Below, piece after piece: positions 19,520 through 27,654 of a stretch of DNA of 64,000 bases. The position numbers and the translations under genes were made by a program. Below the pieces are notes generated by a model that saw nothing but the letters and a program-made list of their open reading frames with translations, made no database searches and was not told the DNA's origin. The stretch spans positions 175,024 through 239,023 of the forward strand of contig NZ_JAOQJC010000007.1 in NCBI RefSeq assembly GCF_025567625.1. Reading direction: 5' to 3'. The stretch comes from Paenibacillus sp. J5C2022. GTDB lineage: Bacteria; Bacillota; Bacilli; Paenibacillales; Paenibacillaceae. How positions within the stretch are numbered: the first letter of the stretch is position 1; every line of letters starts with the position of its first letter.

Positions 19520-20377
19520 TTAGGGCAAATTCGGTCGTTCATCACGTATCTTAACTGGTGAGAATTGCTTAAAAGATAAATCAGCAATCGATACATTGGG
19601 TACTTTGAACAATATATACGGTGCTTCGCCATATCTTTCGTAGATATTTTCAGTGTAGACATACTGTACATCCAACGAATAGTTGTCTTGCCCGAATACA
19701 TTTATAAGCTCCACAGATTGATTCTTTCCTGCCACTAGCAAAACGTAAAACACATCTTTCTTATTGAAATAATATTGTCCCTCTTCCCGAGCTGAGATTC
19801 GTTCGTTAATTTCCTTTTGTATTGTTTGCTCGGTTACAGCATCAGGATCAATAACCTCATACGAAACGCTGCTTGGAGGAATTGCCTCGTCATTATGATT
19901 ATACTGGGCATAACTGGATACAGTCCAAATCCCCCCATAACTATGCCACTTATTTAGAGTAAACAAATACATGTTGCCTTCCTCTGTTCCTACGACAACC
20001 TTTCGTGGGTTATACGTCCCATCCACAGTGTCCATATAACTCATATTTTGCTTCAACTCATTACTAACATATTTTTTAATTACGACTTTATAATCTTTTT
20101 GGGACTCATCTTTGGAAAGCTTTTTTAAATCATTGTCACTATAATCTGGCATCGTAGCCGTTATAGTCCCGTATTGCTCCAATTCATCAAAATTCAAAAA
20201 AGATACGGAGGCTGGTTCCATAGATTCTGGTTTCGATTCTGTTGTATTGTTTTCCTCAACAACAGCACTACCATTTGATCCTCCATCAGATGGAGACGGG
20301 TTATTATTCCCTCCGTTTTGACAAGCTGTTAATAGAAGCACTGACACCGCTATGATAAGAATGATTTTTGCTTTCAT
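19520..20377 (-). CDS. Hypothetical lipoprotein
   Basis: A 285-residue protein with a lipoprotein signal: MKAKIILIIAVSVLLLTAC, Cys at residue 19. A low-complexity Asn/Ser/Glu-rich spacer follows to about residue 55, then a globular outer domain with no motif I recognise. GGAGG is spaced for the ATG at 20377; the frame continues upstream to 20449 without a better site. It lies beside the IS1380/M23 scar and is AT-richer than the surrounding genes, which fits an acquired or fast-evolving region. Confidence 0.7.
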   Translation of the reverse strand: MKAKIILIIAVSVLLLTACQNGGNNNPSPSDGGSNGSAVVEENNTTESKPESMEPASVSFLNFDELEQYGTITATMPDYSDNDLKKLSKDESQKDYKVVIKKYVSNELKQNMSYMDTVDGTYNPRKVVVGTEEGNMYLFTLNKWHSYGGIWTVSSYAQYNHNDEAIPPSSVSYEVIDPDAVTEQTIQKEINERISAREEGQYYFNKKDVFYVLLVAGKNQSVELINVFGQDNYSLDVQYVYTENIYERYGEAPYILFKVPNVSIADLSFKQFSPVKIRDERPNLP

Positions 20378-20535
20378 TTCAGAATTCCTCCAATCGGCTA
20401 TATTTGAGCCGTACTTGTTCAAACGACCTTCCTTCTCTCCCCCGCTCAAAAATTTACATTCATTGTATAAGACGTATTACGACTGGTATGGTTGCTGTGT
20501 TCAGGAAAACAATGTTTGAATGACTTAGCCCTCAT

Positions 20536-20686
20536 TTAGTTCTCATATTCATCCAGTCCAATGTACGGTGCTGGATCAACACGCCTGCCATTTACGAAAA
20601 TTTCAAAGTGCAAATGTGGAGCAGTGCTCTTACCAGTAGATCCGCACACGCCGACGACATCCCCCACCTTGACCGTAATAAGCGAT
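20536..20686 (-). pseudogene. 3' fragment of an M23 (lysostaphin-type) peptidase
   Basis: About 48 residues survive, including VCGSTGKSTAPHLHFEIF and VDPAPYIG. This is the C-terminal HxH zinc-ligand motif of M23 cell-wall endopeptidases. The frame then runs straight into transposase sequence on the opposite strand near 20686, so the rest of the gene, with the first metal ligands, is lost. The remnant cannot be active. The junction position is good to about 10 bp. Confidence 0.75.
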
Positions 20687-20687
20687 A

Positions 20688-21253
20688 AACTAAAATGGAC
20701 GAAACGCCTTGCCCAGCAAGTGGCGGAGTGCAAGCATTGGACACAATTCGTCAATGAAGATTAGATCATCGAGGGAATCATACTTTGCTACATAGCCAGC
20801 ACTTGGGACAAGACTCGTCGTGTGGCTGTCATTCGAAAGATGCAGCGTTTCGATGATGTTCATCCATTGCTTGAGCTGGACACATTTTGGGAGTATGAAG
20901 CGATGGTAACAACAGAAGATTGGGAAGCCATCAATATATGGAGATTCTATAACCGACGCTGCTGCATGGAGAACTACATCAAGGAAGGCAAGAACGGATT
21001 TGCCATTCATCGTATTCCGACTCAATCCTTTGCCGCCAATGAGATTGATCTGTTGTTAAAGCTGCTGGTATACAATTTGTTCGAGCGATTCAAGCTACAA
21101 TGCTGCAACCCGATTCATCGTTCGTTTACCATCCAGCGCTTTCGTCGGGAGTTTATCCGTTGTGCTGGCGTACTGGTTCGAAGTGGCCGTATGCTCAAAT
21201 TGAAAATGGCTGAATCCTTCCCCAATCGATGGGCATGGCTTAGTATGGAACGA
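20688..21253 (+). pseudogene. IS1380-family transposase remnant
   Basis: One frame reads the C-terminal third of an IS1380-type DDE transposase: FWEYEAMVTTEDWEAINIW, then RFYNRRCCMENYIKEGKNGF with the conserved catalytic-Glu region, then NEIDLLLKLLVYNLFERFK. A TAG interrupts it at about 20762, and the N-terminal two-thirds are missing. The normal C-terminal stop also seems lost, since the frame runs on through the hairpin at 21300. Non-functional scar. Confidence 0.8.
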
Positions 21254-21299
21254 AAAAGTATTTTTTTGGAAAGAACAGTAATCCCAAAATTAGTCTTGG

Positions 21300-21343
21300 A
21301 AATCCCCGTTGCCCCTTCATGTGGGGAGGGGCAACGGGGATTT
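21300..21343. terminator. 16-bp perfect hairpin next to the IS1380 scar
   Basis: Arms AAATCCCCGTTGCCCC (21300-21315) and GGGGCAACGGGGATTT (21328-21343) around a 12-nt loop, followed by a T-rich stretch on the plus strand. Probably the terminator of the former element or of the gene before it. Confidence 0.6.
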
Positions 21344-21423
21344 ATAGCTGTTTTTGCTTTCAAAATGAATTTCATTTATTTCGTCATTCCAAAACTGGTT
21401 ATCATTCCCATAACATGCCGTCG

Positions 21424-21705
21424 TCAGTAATTAATTTTATGAGTTTCGTAATTCAGGTTAAACAAAGATAAATAGTTTCTGGTATCTTTTTGATGATTAT
21501 GCTCCTTCGTTTGTACATTTTTGCAGCTATTTACATCGCTTTCTAAAGTAGCTTTCATCATTTTATTCAGGACTTTCACAATTTCGCGTTCTTCCTCTTT
21601 GTATAAGCTATCATCCATAGACTGAGGTTGATTGAGATAGTTTGGCGGCTCAGAAGCGGGAGTGGGACTAGGAGAGGGATTAGGGGTACGAACAGGAGTA
21701 TGCAT
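21424..21705 (-). CDS. Proline-rich hypothetical fragment
   Basis: The 93 codons from the ATG at 21705 encode a Thr/Pro-rich stretch (TPVRTPNPSPSPTPASEP) followed by a charged helix (YKEEEREIVKVLNKMMKATLE). The frame stays open upstream to about 21785 without a Shine-Dalgarno site, and there is no recognisable start. It may be the interior or 3' end of a broken surface protein rather than an intact gene, consistent with its place beside the IS scar. No family recognised. Confidence 0.35.
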   Translation of the reverse strand: MHTPVRTPNPSPSPTPASEPPNYLNQPQSMDDSLYKEEEREIVKVLNKMMKATLESDVNSCKNVQTKEHNHQKDTRNYLSLFNLNYETHKINY

Positions 21706-21877
21706 AGGAATAAGAATAGGGGGAGGAGATTCCGTATGTTTGCTTTCACCGTCTTGTGCCTCCCCCCCAAATATATCCTTAGACGCACTAACCCCGTTAA
21801 TGCTCCGCTAACAAATCACCTCTATAATGGTTATACGGTCCACTGCACAACAAATTCAAAAGAAAGGAATGAAGCAT

Positions 21878-22507
21878 ATGGGAATTCATACGTACTTTCA
21901 ATCGCTTAACGATCTGGAGCGCATCATTCGCTGTCCCGGAAAGTTCAAGTTCGAGGAACACAGCGTTGCCGCCCACTCCTGGAAAGTTGTCCAATACGCC
22001 AAAACATTGGCCGATATTGAAGAAAACAATGGCGGCTCTATCGATTGGAAGAAGCTCTATGAGATTACAAGCAGCCATGACTATGGCGAAATCTTCATCG
22101 GAGACATCAAAACGCCAGTGAAGCATTACTCGCTGGAGCTGCGCGGCATGCTGCAGCAGGTAGAGGAAGGCATGATCGCCATGTTCATCGAGGAGAATAT
22201 ACCGGAGGAGCTCAAGGCCATCTTCCGCCGGCAATTAAGAGAAGGCAAGGACGGATCGGTCGAAGGTCTCATTCTTGAAGTGGCAGACAAGCTGGATCAA
22301 GTATACGAAGCCATTACCGAATTGCAGAGAGGCAATACCGAGAAGGAATTCGTCGTCATGTACCGGGATGCGCTTATCAAGATCAAGAACATCAAGCTCC
22401 ATTGCGTCGATTACTTCCTCCAGCACATCTTGCCCGACATCGTCAAGCAAAGCACGAACTGCCCTGTAGACATAAGCCAGATTACGAAGGAAGCGCTGGC
22501 GGTGTAA
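21878..22507 (+). CDS. HD-domain hydrolase (YfbR/COG1896-like)
   Basis: A 209-residue HD-superfamily metal-dependent phosphohydrolase. Ligands visible in order: EEHSVAAHSWKV (His), TSSHDYGEIFIGD (the HD pair) and LEVADKLDQVYEA (distal Asp). The arrangement matches the YfbR/5'-deoxynucleotidase group, which dephosphorylates dNMPs, but members vary in substrate. AAAGGA lies 9 bp before the ATG at 21878; the frame is open to 21827, and an ATG at 21869 sits too close to the site. Ends at a strong terminator. Confidence 0.85.
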   Translation: MGIHTYFQSLNDLERIIRCPGKFKFEEHSVAAHSWKVVQYAKTLADIEENNGGSIDWKKLYEITSSHDYGEIFIGDIKTPVKHYSLELRGMLQQVEEGMIAMFIEENIPEELKAIFRRQLREGKDGSVEGLILEVADKLDQVYEAITELQRGNTEKEFVVMYRDALIKIKNIKLHCVDYFLQHILPDIVKQSTNCPVDISQITKEALAV

Positions 22508-22560
22508 AAAACTCAAGCATTAGCAGGAAGAGGAAGCTCCTGCCATGACTTGAGTTTTTT
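22508..22560 (+). terminator. Terminator after the HD hydrolase
   Basis: Nested hairpin: outer arms AAACTCAAG and CTTGAGTTT, inner arms GCAGGA and TCCTGC, followed by TTT AGTTT. The A-run before it allows function on both strands. Confidence 0.9.
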
Positions 22561-22784
22561 AGTTTGCGCAATTGTTCAACTCCGTTAATCCTCATTTCGC
22601 TTCCTGCGAATCCAGAGCCGGCCCTGTGCTTTCCCACTGAATCAGCGAAGGCTACTTAGCTGGATTTTATGTAGTTATTTATAGTAAAAAGCCCCATACT
22701 ATATCCCGCAAGTGGAAAATGTACAGTTAAATCAGACATTATCACACGAAAACTCATCTCTCGGCCAGATTAATAGCATAAAAT

Positions 22785-22953
22785 CAGGCTGTTGAGAAAG
22801 TCGCTAGAATGTGAATTCGGCTTTTGATATATCGCATTTTCATGAGGGTGGACTCAGCTTTTACAAGAAAAATCGATTTAAACCGACCTGAGCATCTTAT
22901 TTTTACTTTTGATTTCTCAAGCCCAACTCAAAAAGGACTTTCTCAACAGCCTG
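22785..22953. mobile_element. MITE with 18-bp terminal inverted repeats
   Basis: A 169-bp element bounded by CAGGCTGTTGAGAAAGTC and its exact reverse complement. It is flanked on both sides by the 7-bp direct repeat ATAAAAT (22778-22784 and 22954-22960), a target-site duplication. The interior has no open frame. It is non-autonomous and needs a transposase from elsewhere. The remaining 22561-22777 and 22962-23060 hold nothing that I recognise. Confidence 0.85.
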
Positions 22954-23065
22954 ATAAAATCCAGTTCATTTATCATAAGTAGGAGTATTTCGATAAATTA
23001 ATGACATGAAATACAGTTAGATTAACCTCCCCGGCTTCATTGCTTCATCCTATTCAAGCGTAAAC

Positions 23066-23095
23066 AGCTATCGCCGCCCTTTGGCGGCATTAGCT
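23066..23095 (-). terminator. Hairpin downstream of the pspA-ydjGHI operon
   Basis: Arms AGCTA/TAGCT and GCCGCC/GGCGGC with a 4-nt loop and a two-base internal mismatch, about 85 bp after the last stop of the operon. No T-run, so a weak call. A separate perfect 14-bp palindrome, GCCGATATATCGGC, lies at 23110-23123. Confidence 0.4.
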
Positions 23096-23180
23096 TACGA
23101 CTTACGATAGCCGATATATCGGCATATGATGAGTGTTAACCCGGTCCCGCTTCCCGTGCGGCCCCATTCTCGTTTGCATA

Positions 23181-24158
23181 TTACGCCAGCTTGTTCCCGC
23201 AATTGGGACAGAAGTTGGCGCCTTCGTTTTTCGTGCCGCAGTTCGGGCAGAAGTTGGGCTTCTGACCGCCGCTTGGAGCCGTATGATTGGATTGTTGTTG
23301 ATTCCGGTTCGCATCCTGATTCATGTTCTGCATCATGTCCTTGGCGAAGTTCATGCCCATCATCATACCGGTCATATCTGCCGCGAGGCCGCCGCTTTTC
23401 ACTTTGCCCGATGCGATTCCGTCCGTCATCGATGCTTGCTGGTATCGCTGCATATCGCCGATCATGCTGTGCGAAGCCGTCTTCGTAATCATTTCCTGTA
23501 TTTCCGGCGGGTAATTGAAGCTCATGACGCGGAAGTCCGCAATGGCTATGCCGTCGTCCAGCAGCTCCATATCCAGATCCTCCTGGATGCCGCGGGCAAT
23601 GTCGAAGGCGTTCGCTTGCAGATTGAACATATCCTTGCCTTCCCGGCTAATCCACTTCATCAGCAGCTGGTCCAGCACAGCCATAATCCGAAGCTTCACA
23701 TCCTCGACGAGATAGCTTCCCCTGACGCCCGCACTCTTGTCGATGAACGTCACGTAGTCCTTCACTTTGAAGACGAACGTTCCATTCGCCCGAATGGGCA
23801 TGCCGCCCGGAAGCTGCGGGGTCGGAATCAGAATCGGATTTTGCGTTCCCCACCGGACCGTGAACTCCTTCGTATTGACGAATACGACTTCCACCCTCAT
23901 GCCGCTGTTGAAGCCGAATTTGAATCCTTTTAGCGTCGACAGGAATGGGATAATTTCCGAATCGATGCTGTATTCTCCATCATCCTGGAATATCCCTTCG
24001 ATCTTGCCATTATTCACGAAGATGGCGTCTTGTCCGGGGCGAATGATCAGTTTGCTTCCTTTTTTAATCTCCCGGTTGGCCCATTTCCAGAATATCATAT
24101 CGTCTCGGAATTCTTCCCACTCCACTACATTCGCGAATTGATTTTTGAAAAACACCAT
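23181..24158 (-). CDS. ydjI: SPFH-domain protein with C-terminal zinc ribbon (YdjI-like)
   Basis: A 325-residue protein. Residues about 25-240 form an SPFH/virion-core-like domain (TFVFKVKDYVTFID, then EDVKLRIMAVLDQLL and the 'YPPEIQEMI' helix). A Met/Gln-rich linker follows, then a C-terminal double zinc ribbon with two CPNCG motifs near residues 298 and 314. B. subtilis YdjI has the same layout and is recruited with PspA to stressed membranes. It is last in the pspA-ydjG-ydjH-ydjI order, which is conserved here; 20-bp gap to ydjH. A role in membrane-stress protection is inferred from that operon. Confidence 0.9.
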   Translation of the reverse strand: MVFFKNQFANVVEWEEFRDDMIFWKWANREIKKGSKLIIRPGQDAIFVNNGKIEGIFQDDGEYSIDSEIIPFLSTLKGFKFGFNSGMRVEVVFVNTKEFTVRWGTQNPILIPTPQLPGGMPIRANGTFVFKVKDYVTFIDKSAGVRGSYLVEDVKLRIMAVLDQLLMKWISREGKDMFNLQANAFDIARGIQEDLDMELLDDGIAIADFRVMSFNYPPEIQEMITKTASHSMIGDMQRYQQASMTDGIASGKVKSGGLAADMTGMMMGMNFAKDMMQNMNQDANRNQQQSNHTAPSGGQKPNFCPNCGTKNEGANFCPNCGNKLA

Positions 24159-24178
24159 GCCGCCTCAATCCTTTCCAT

Positions 24179-24982
24179 TCAAAATGATCCTCTGCTGCCG
24201 CTGTGCGAGTGACCTCCCGATGTCGTTCCGCCCCCGCCTCCGCCGCCGGAACTGTTGTCGGTTGATCTCGGGATAGGTCTTTTCGTGACCGTTGTCCGGA
24301 TGTATTGATCAGAATGACCGATTACGCCGGATGTGCCCGCATTCTCATATGTGCCTCTATGCACCGTGACACTTCCGCCTGAGTTCGCCGCCAACCTCCA
24401 GACGAAGAATAACGCAAGAAGGGCGGCGACGCCGTATTGAAACCACACTTTGAACAATATATTGTCCGGATTCACTCCCGGTGCGTAGCCCATATAGCGA
24501 TACGCCGTTTTGATATAATCCGAAAATGCGCCGTAGTAGAAGCCTGATGACAAATCCGACGTTATTTTGTCCCGTATGCGATCCAGTCTGGAATCGTCCA
24601 GGTACTCCTCCGCTTTGTAGAACCCTGCGAGGTACAATTCCCTGTTGTTCATATCCAGCGTCAGAATGACGGCATTACCGTATGGCTTGTCGTAGCCGAA
24701 CCCATGCTTGTCGTAGAAATCCTGCGTCATCTTCATCACATCTGCACCGCTCGTATTGTTGGATGTATAAATAATGATATCCGTTTCCCTCTTGGCCCCG
24801 TACCTCTGGGCCATTCCCTCCAATAGAGCAAGTTCGTCCTGTTCCAGCAAGCCGGCTTCATCGTAGATTAGCTGCTTGGTCTCCTCCGACGCATGCACAT
24901 CCGCATTCGGCATCGGCACGGCAAGCGCAACGAAAACGGCAATCAGCAGCATAGTCAGCATGGAGCGTATTCCTCTTCTCAC
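24179..24982 (-). CDS. ydjH: Secreted/membrane TPM-domain protein (YdjH-like)
   Basis: A 267-residue protein with a signal peptide (ending near VHA at residue 32), a TPM domain (residues about 38-160; YDEAGLLEQDELALLEGMA and ETDIIIYTSNN are typical), one membrane helix near residues 190-210 and a Gly/Ser/His-rich tail. The longest frame begins at 25165, inside ydjG, but a GTG at 24982 overlaps the ydjG stop (GTGA) and has GGAGG upstream; it also gives a clean signal peptide, so it is used. Translationally coupled to ydjG. Confidence 0.88.
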   Translation of the reverse strand: MRRGIRSMLTMLLIAVFVALAVPMPNADVHASEETKQLIYDEAGLLEQDELALLEGMAQRYGAKRETDIIIYTSNNTSGADVMKMTQDFYDKHGFGYDKPYGNAVILTLDMNNRELYLAGFYKAEEYLDDSRLDRIRDKITSDLSSGFYYGAFSDYIKTAYRYMGYAPGVNPDNILFKVWFQYGVAALLALFFVWRLAANSGGSVTVHRGTYENAGTSGVIGHSDQYIRTTVTKRPIPRSTDNSSGGGGGGGTTSGGHSHSGSRGSF

Positions 24983-26010
24983 CAGAATCCCCCTCCCATC
25001 AACCAAGACAGAGCTTTCAAGGATAACAGCGAGGCGAAGAAAACTCCCGTGAACCACCATGCCATCTTCCCCTTGCTCAACGGAGGCTGGCCGACTACCT
25101 TGCCCGTCTGTCCGTTCATAGCGAACGTATACTTCTCCCCTTTGTAATCGTATTGGACCATCCATACCGGAAGAAGGACATAATCTGCTCTCCGAACCGC
25201 AGTGCGGACATCTTTGTGACGATAGGTGACCGTTTGATAGCCCGTCATCGTCGACTGGATATAGGAATCAATATACGAACGGATTCTCCCCTCCGCCCGG
25301 GGGAGCAGTTCCTCCGCGTCATAGTTGTATTTTTCCGCGATGTAGCCGGCCAGATAAGGCGCCTTGAAGCTCTTTAGACGATCATACGGGAACGGTTCCA
25401 GCATATCCATTAGCCTGTCATTCATTTTCTCCGAGGCGTCTACGGGAATCTTCACGTAATCCGCCAAGATATGGCGGTAAACATCGAAATGCTGCGTCTC
25501 GGTATAGGAATAATCACCGCTCGTATACGTTCTTACTTTGGTACCGTTCGCCTGGACTTGAATGTTGCTATGCAGATCGTACAGCCAGAACGGCACATAT
25601 AAGCCGGTTATGCTCTTGATCCGATTCGCCGTCATGAATCCGGCCGGCGTCAGACGTCCGTTCTTGCACCACTTCTTGAATGCCTTCTGCGCTTCGTCCT
25701 TGCTGATCGAGAACGGAATGACCATCGCGGGAGCCAGCTTCCCTGTAAGCCGGTCGCCCAGCACGACGCTGGAGCCGCAGAAGCTGCAAGAGGTCGCCGT
25801 CGTCTCCGCTTCGGTCATAATAACCGCTCCACAGCTGCTGCAATGATATTCCTTCGCCTCATTCCCGGAGAAGACGGCATGCTTCAGCGAATTGGGCAGC
25901 TGCTCGATATCGTCCTTTCTTCCGCAGCTCTGACAGGACAACATTCCCGATTCGCTGTCGAACGTCATCCCGCCGCCGCAATTGGGGCACTTGTAATCCA
26001 CAACCGACAT
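24979..26010 (-). CDS. ydjG: Zinc-ribbon membrane protein (YdjG-like)
   Basis: A 343-residue protein with three N-terminal Cys pairs (CPNCGG, CQSCG, CSSCG and a further CSFCG), that is, paired zinc ribbons in residues 5-85. A long domain follows with a C-terminal hydrophobic segment near the end (WWFTGVFFASLLSLKALSW). B. subtilis YdjG, with YdjH, anchors PspA to membrane damage sites. The ATG at 26010 lies 1 bp after the pspA stop with AGGTGAG upstream; an ATG at 26037 would overlap pspA. Confidence 0.9.
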   Translation of the reverse strand: MSVVDYKCPNCGGGMTFDSESGMLSCQSCGRKDDIEQLPNSLKHAVFSGNEAKEYHCSSCGAVIMTEAETTATSCSFCGSSVVLGDRLTGKLAPAMVIPFSISKDEAQKAFKKWCKNGRLTPAGFMTANRIKSITGLYVPFWLYDLHSNIQVQANGTKVRTYTSGDYSYTETQHFDVYRHILADYVKIPVDASEKMNDRLMDMLEPFPYDRLKSFKAPYLAGYIAEKYNYDAEELLPRAEGRIRSYIDSYIQSTMTGYQTVTYRHKDVRTAVRRADYVLLPVWMVQYDYKGEKYTFAMNGQTGKVVGQPPLSKGKMAWWFTGVFFASLLSLKALSWLMGGGFW

Positions 26011-26011
26011 T

Positions 26012-26719
26012 TCACTCACCTGCCTGATCTCGTCCATGCGATTCCTTCTTGTTCAGCTTCGCCTTGAGATCGGCAAGCTCGTCTTCGGGTTCGGCAGCTC
26101 TGCCCCTGTCGTATTGCTTGAACTGCTCATCCAGATCGCTATTGCCCTTGGCCTCCCTCCGAAGCTCCGCCAAAGCCATCGCTTCGTTATAAGCACGATC
26201 CGCCTTTTCCTCCATTGCGTCGAGCAAAGTGCCGTCGACGCTGTAGGAAGAGTTCAGCTCGTTGATTTTTTGCTGCGCTTCGGCAGCCGCAAGCTTCCCT
26301 TTCAATCGGGCTCTGCGAGCTTCCAGTTCGCCAATATCCGCCGTCAATTTGTCCTGCAGCTGCTTCATGCGTCCGGTATTGGCCGAAGCCTCGTCATAAG
26401 CGTCTTGCAGCGCACCTTCCCGTTGCGCCTCCGCCGCCTTCATCTCCAGAAACTCCAGCGCTTCCTCTTCTCTTCCATCCTGCACCGATCTCTCCGCATA
26501 ACGATGAAGCTTCCTGATCTCGGACTTGCATTCGTCCAGCGCTCTCTTCGCCCTGCTCTCGGTCGCGATAACCGAGGCCGTCTCCGCCCTAACCGCGCCC
26601 AGGTCAACGCTCAGGCTGCGCATACAGGCGTCCAGCGTCTTCCCCGGGTCGTCCGCCCGCTCCAGTATGGCATGGACATTGCTCGACATCATCTCCTTGA
26701 ATCTGGACAAGATCCCCAT
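26012..26719 (-). CDS. pspA: PspA/IM30 family phage-shock protein
   Basis: A 235-residue, almost entirely coiled-coil protein beginning MGILSRFKEMMSSNVHAILE, the characteristic PspA/Vipp1 start with its amphipathic helix 0. It continues with DPGKTLDACMRSLSVDLGAVR and long Glu/Lys/Arg/Ala heptads. PspA polymerises on damaged membranes as an ESCRT-III relative. It is the first gene of pspA-ydjGHI. In B. subtilis this operon is driven by SigW; upstream here I see only a poor match (TGAATC on the minus strand near 26767), so the sigma factor is not established. Confidence 0.95.
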   Translation of the reverse strand: MGILSRFKEMMSSNVHAILERADDPGKTLDACMRSLSVDLGAVRAETASVIATESRAKRALDECKSEIRKLHRYAERSVQDGREEEALEFLEMKAAEAQREGALQDAYDEASANTGRMKQLQDKLTADIGELEARRARLKGKLAAAEAQQKINELNSSYSVDGTLLDAMEEKADRAYNEAMALAELRREAKGNSDLDEQFKQYDRGRAAEPEDELADLKAKLNKKESHGRDQAGE

Positions 26720-26943
26720 GATGCGACCCCCTTCTACAACATTCTCATTGTCTTTATAGTACCTTATTTCGGTGAGAAAGGATTCATTTATATTTTCTCA
26801 ACGGAACATATAGAGGCGATAATCGTTAACAGAGACAGGTTCAAGACATATGTCGGGTTGATTGGGTTCAAAGAACTATTCCGACTTTTTTCGCCAATAA
26901 CTGTAAGGGAGTAGTTCTGCAGGTTTATTTTTACAGATCTATA

Positions 26944-26972
26944 TTTATTTCCGAAAACAGATGCCCTATAAT
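26944..26972 (+). promoter_or_regulatory. Candidate promoter of the precursor/radical SAM operon
   Basis: TATAAT at 26967-26972 with a weak -35 TTTATT at 26944-26949, spacer 17 bp. It leaves a leader of about 75 nt that ends in AAGGAGG 8 bp before the precursor ATG. The other bases of the 335-bp gap 26720-27054 show no gene. Confidence 0.45.
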
Positions 26973-27054
26973 GTTCACCATGATAGGGTGCGATGGGATA
27001 TCCTCGCATCATTCATGAACGATTTCATTTCAGACGCTTAAGGAGGTTTTTTCA

Positions 27055-27639
27055 ATGTCTGATTCACCTAAAAATGAAAGCGGTGTCACAAAAAGGCTGA
27101 TCGCCCATGATGCGGATGTTATTCAACCGCTGCGCAAAGAGAAGCTTGACCGACTCGATCGCGTGAAAGCTTCTTCTGTTGAAGCGCAACTCGCTTTTAT
27201 CAAAGAGCTAGTCAAAAACCAGGAATCCACCAAGGCATTTCTCAAAGATCCGAAGAAGTATGCGGTTGACCATGGTGTTTTGCTGTCTCCAGAAGTCGTG
27301 AAAGCCATCTCGAACGCAGTCATCTTTGATGTTGCCTTGGACGAGGAAGTCGCTAATACGCTCGGTTCGCACGGTCTGCAAGATTTGATCGATATGCGCG
27401 AGGGCAAGCCGACCGGTGTTCATGCCAACGCTGCCGCTGTTGCCGCCGGCGCGGCTGTCGTCGCAGCTGCCGCTGCTGTTGTTACGATGGTTGTTACTTT
27501 GGTAAGAGCAAGTCAACCAGCCGACCTTGTGTCTCTGCAAGGACTTGGGAAACAAGGGATCAAATTGCCGGGCGGCAAAAATTTCATCCCCCGGGACAAT
27601 ATGAAAACCAACTTTAATTTAAGAGGCAGAGGCTTTTAG
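27055..27639 (+). CDS. Precursor-like peptide with NHLP-type leader (putative RiPP substrate)
   Basis: A 194-residue protein with a near-consensus AAGGAGG. Residues 1-120 are a charged helical region. Within it FIKELVKNQESTKAFLKDPK followed by the YAVDHGVLLSPEVVKAI stretch (residues 48-85) resembles the nitrile-hydratase-like leader (NHLP) pattern 'F..DP...A...G..L'. Residues 124-152 are an Ala/Val-only hydrophobic stretch (two AAAV-type blocks, then VVTMVVTLV). The last 40 residues are Gly/Lys/Arg/Asn-rich, with GG at 173-174 and an end of LRGRGF. There is no Cys, no Trp and one Tyr. It is followed 15 bp later by a radical SAM gene in the same operon. That it is a modified peptide precursor is inference; the alternative is a small structural protein. 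Not a family I can name. Confidence 0.6.
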   Translation: MSDSPKNESGVTKRLIAHDADVIQPLRKEKLDRLDRVKASSVEAQLAFIKELVKNQESTKAFLKDPKKYAVDHGVLLSPEVVKAISNAVIFDVALDEEVANTLGSHGLQDLIDMREGKPTGVHANAAAVAAGAAVVAAAAAVVTMVVTLVRASQPADLVSLQGLGKQGIKLPGGKNFIPRDNMKTNFNLRGRGF

Positions 27640-27654
27640 GATGGTGCAATCAAA

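Noticed and set aside
26730..26790. Possible SigW promoter for pspA on the minus strand (TGAATC near 26767)
   Set aside because: The -10 CGTA is absent at the right spacing; only the known regulation of the B. subtilis operon would support it.
27055..27639. Nif11-type or lasso-peptide precursor
   Set aside because: No Nif11 motif, no lasso macrocyclase or protease nearby, and the leader resembles NHLP more closely.
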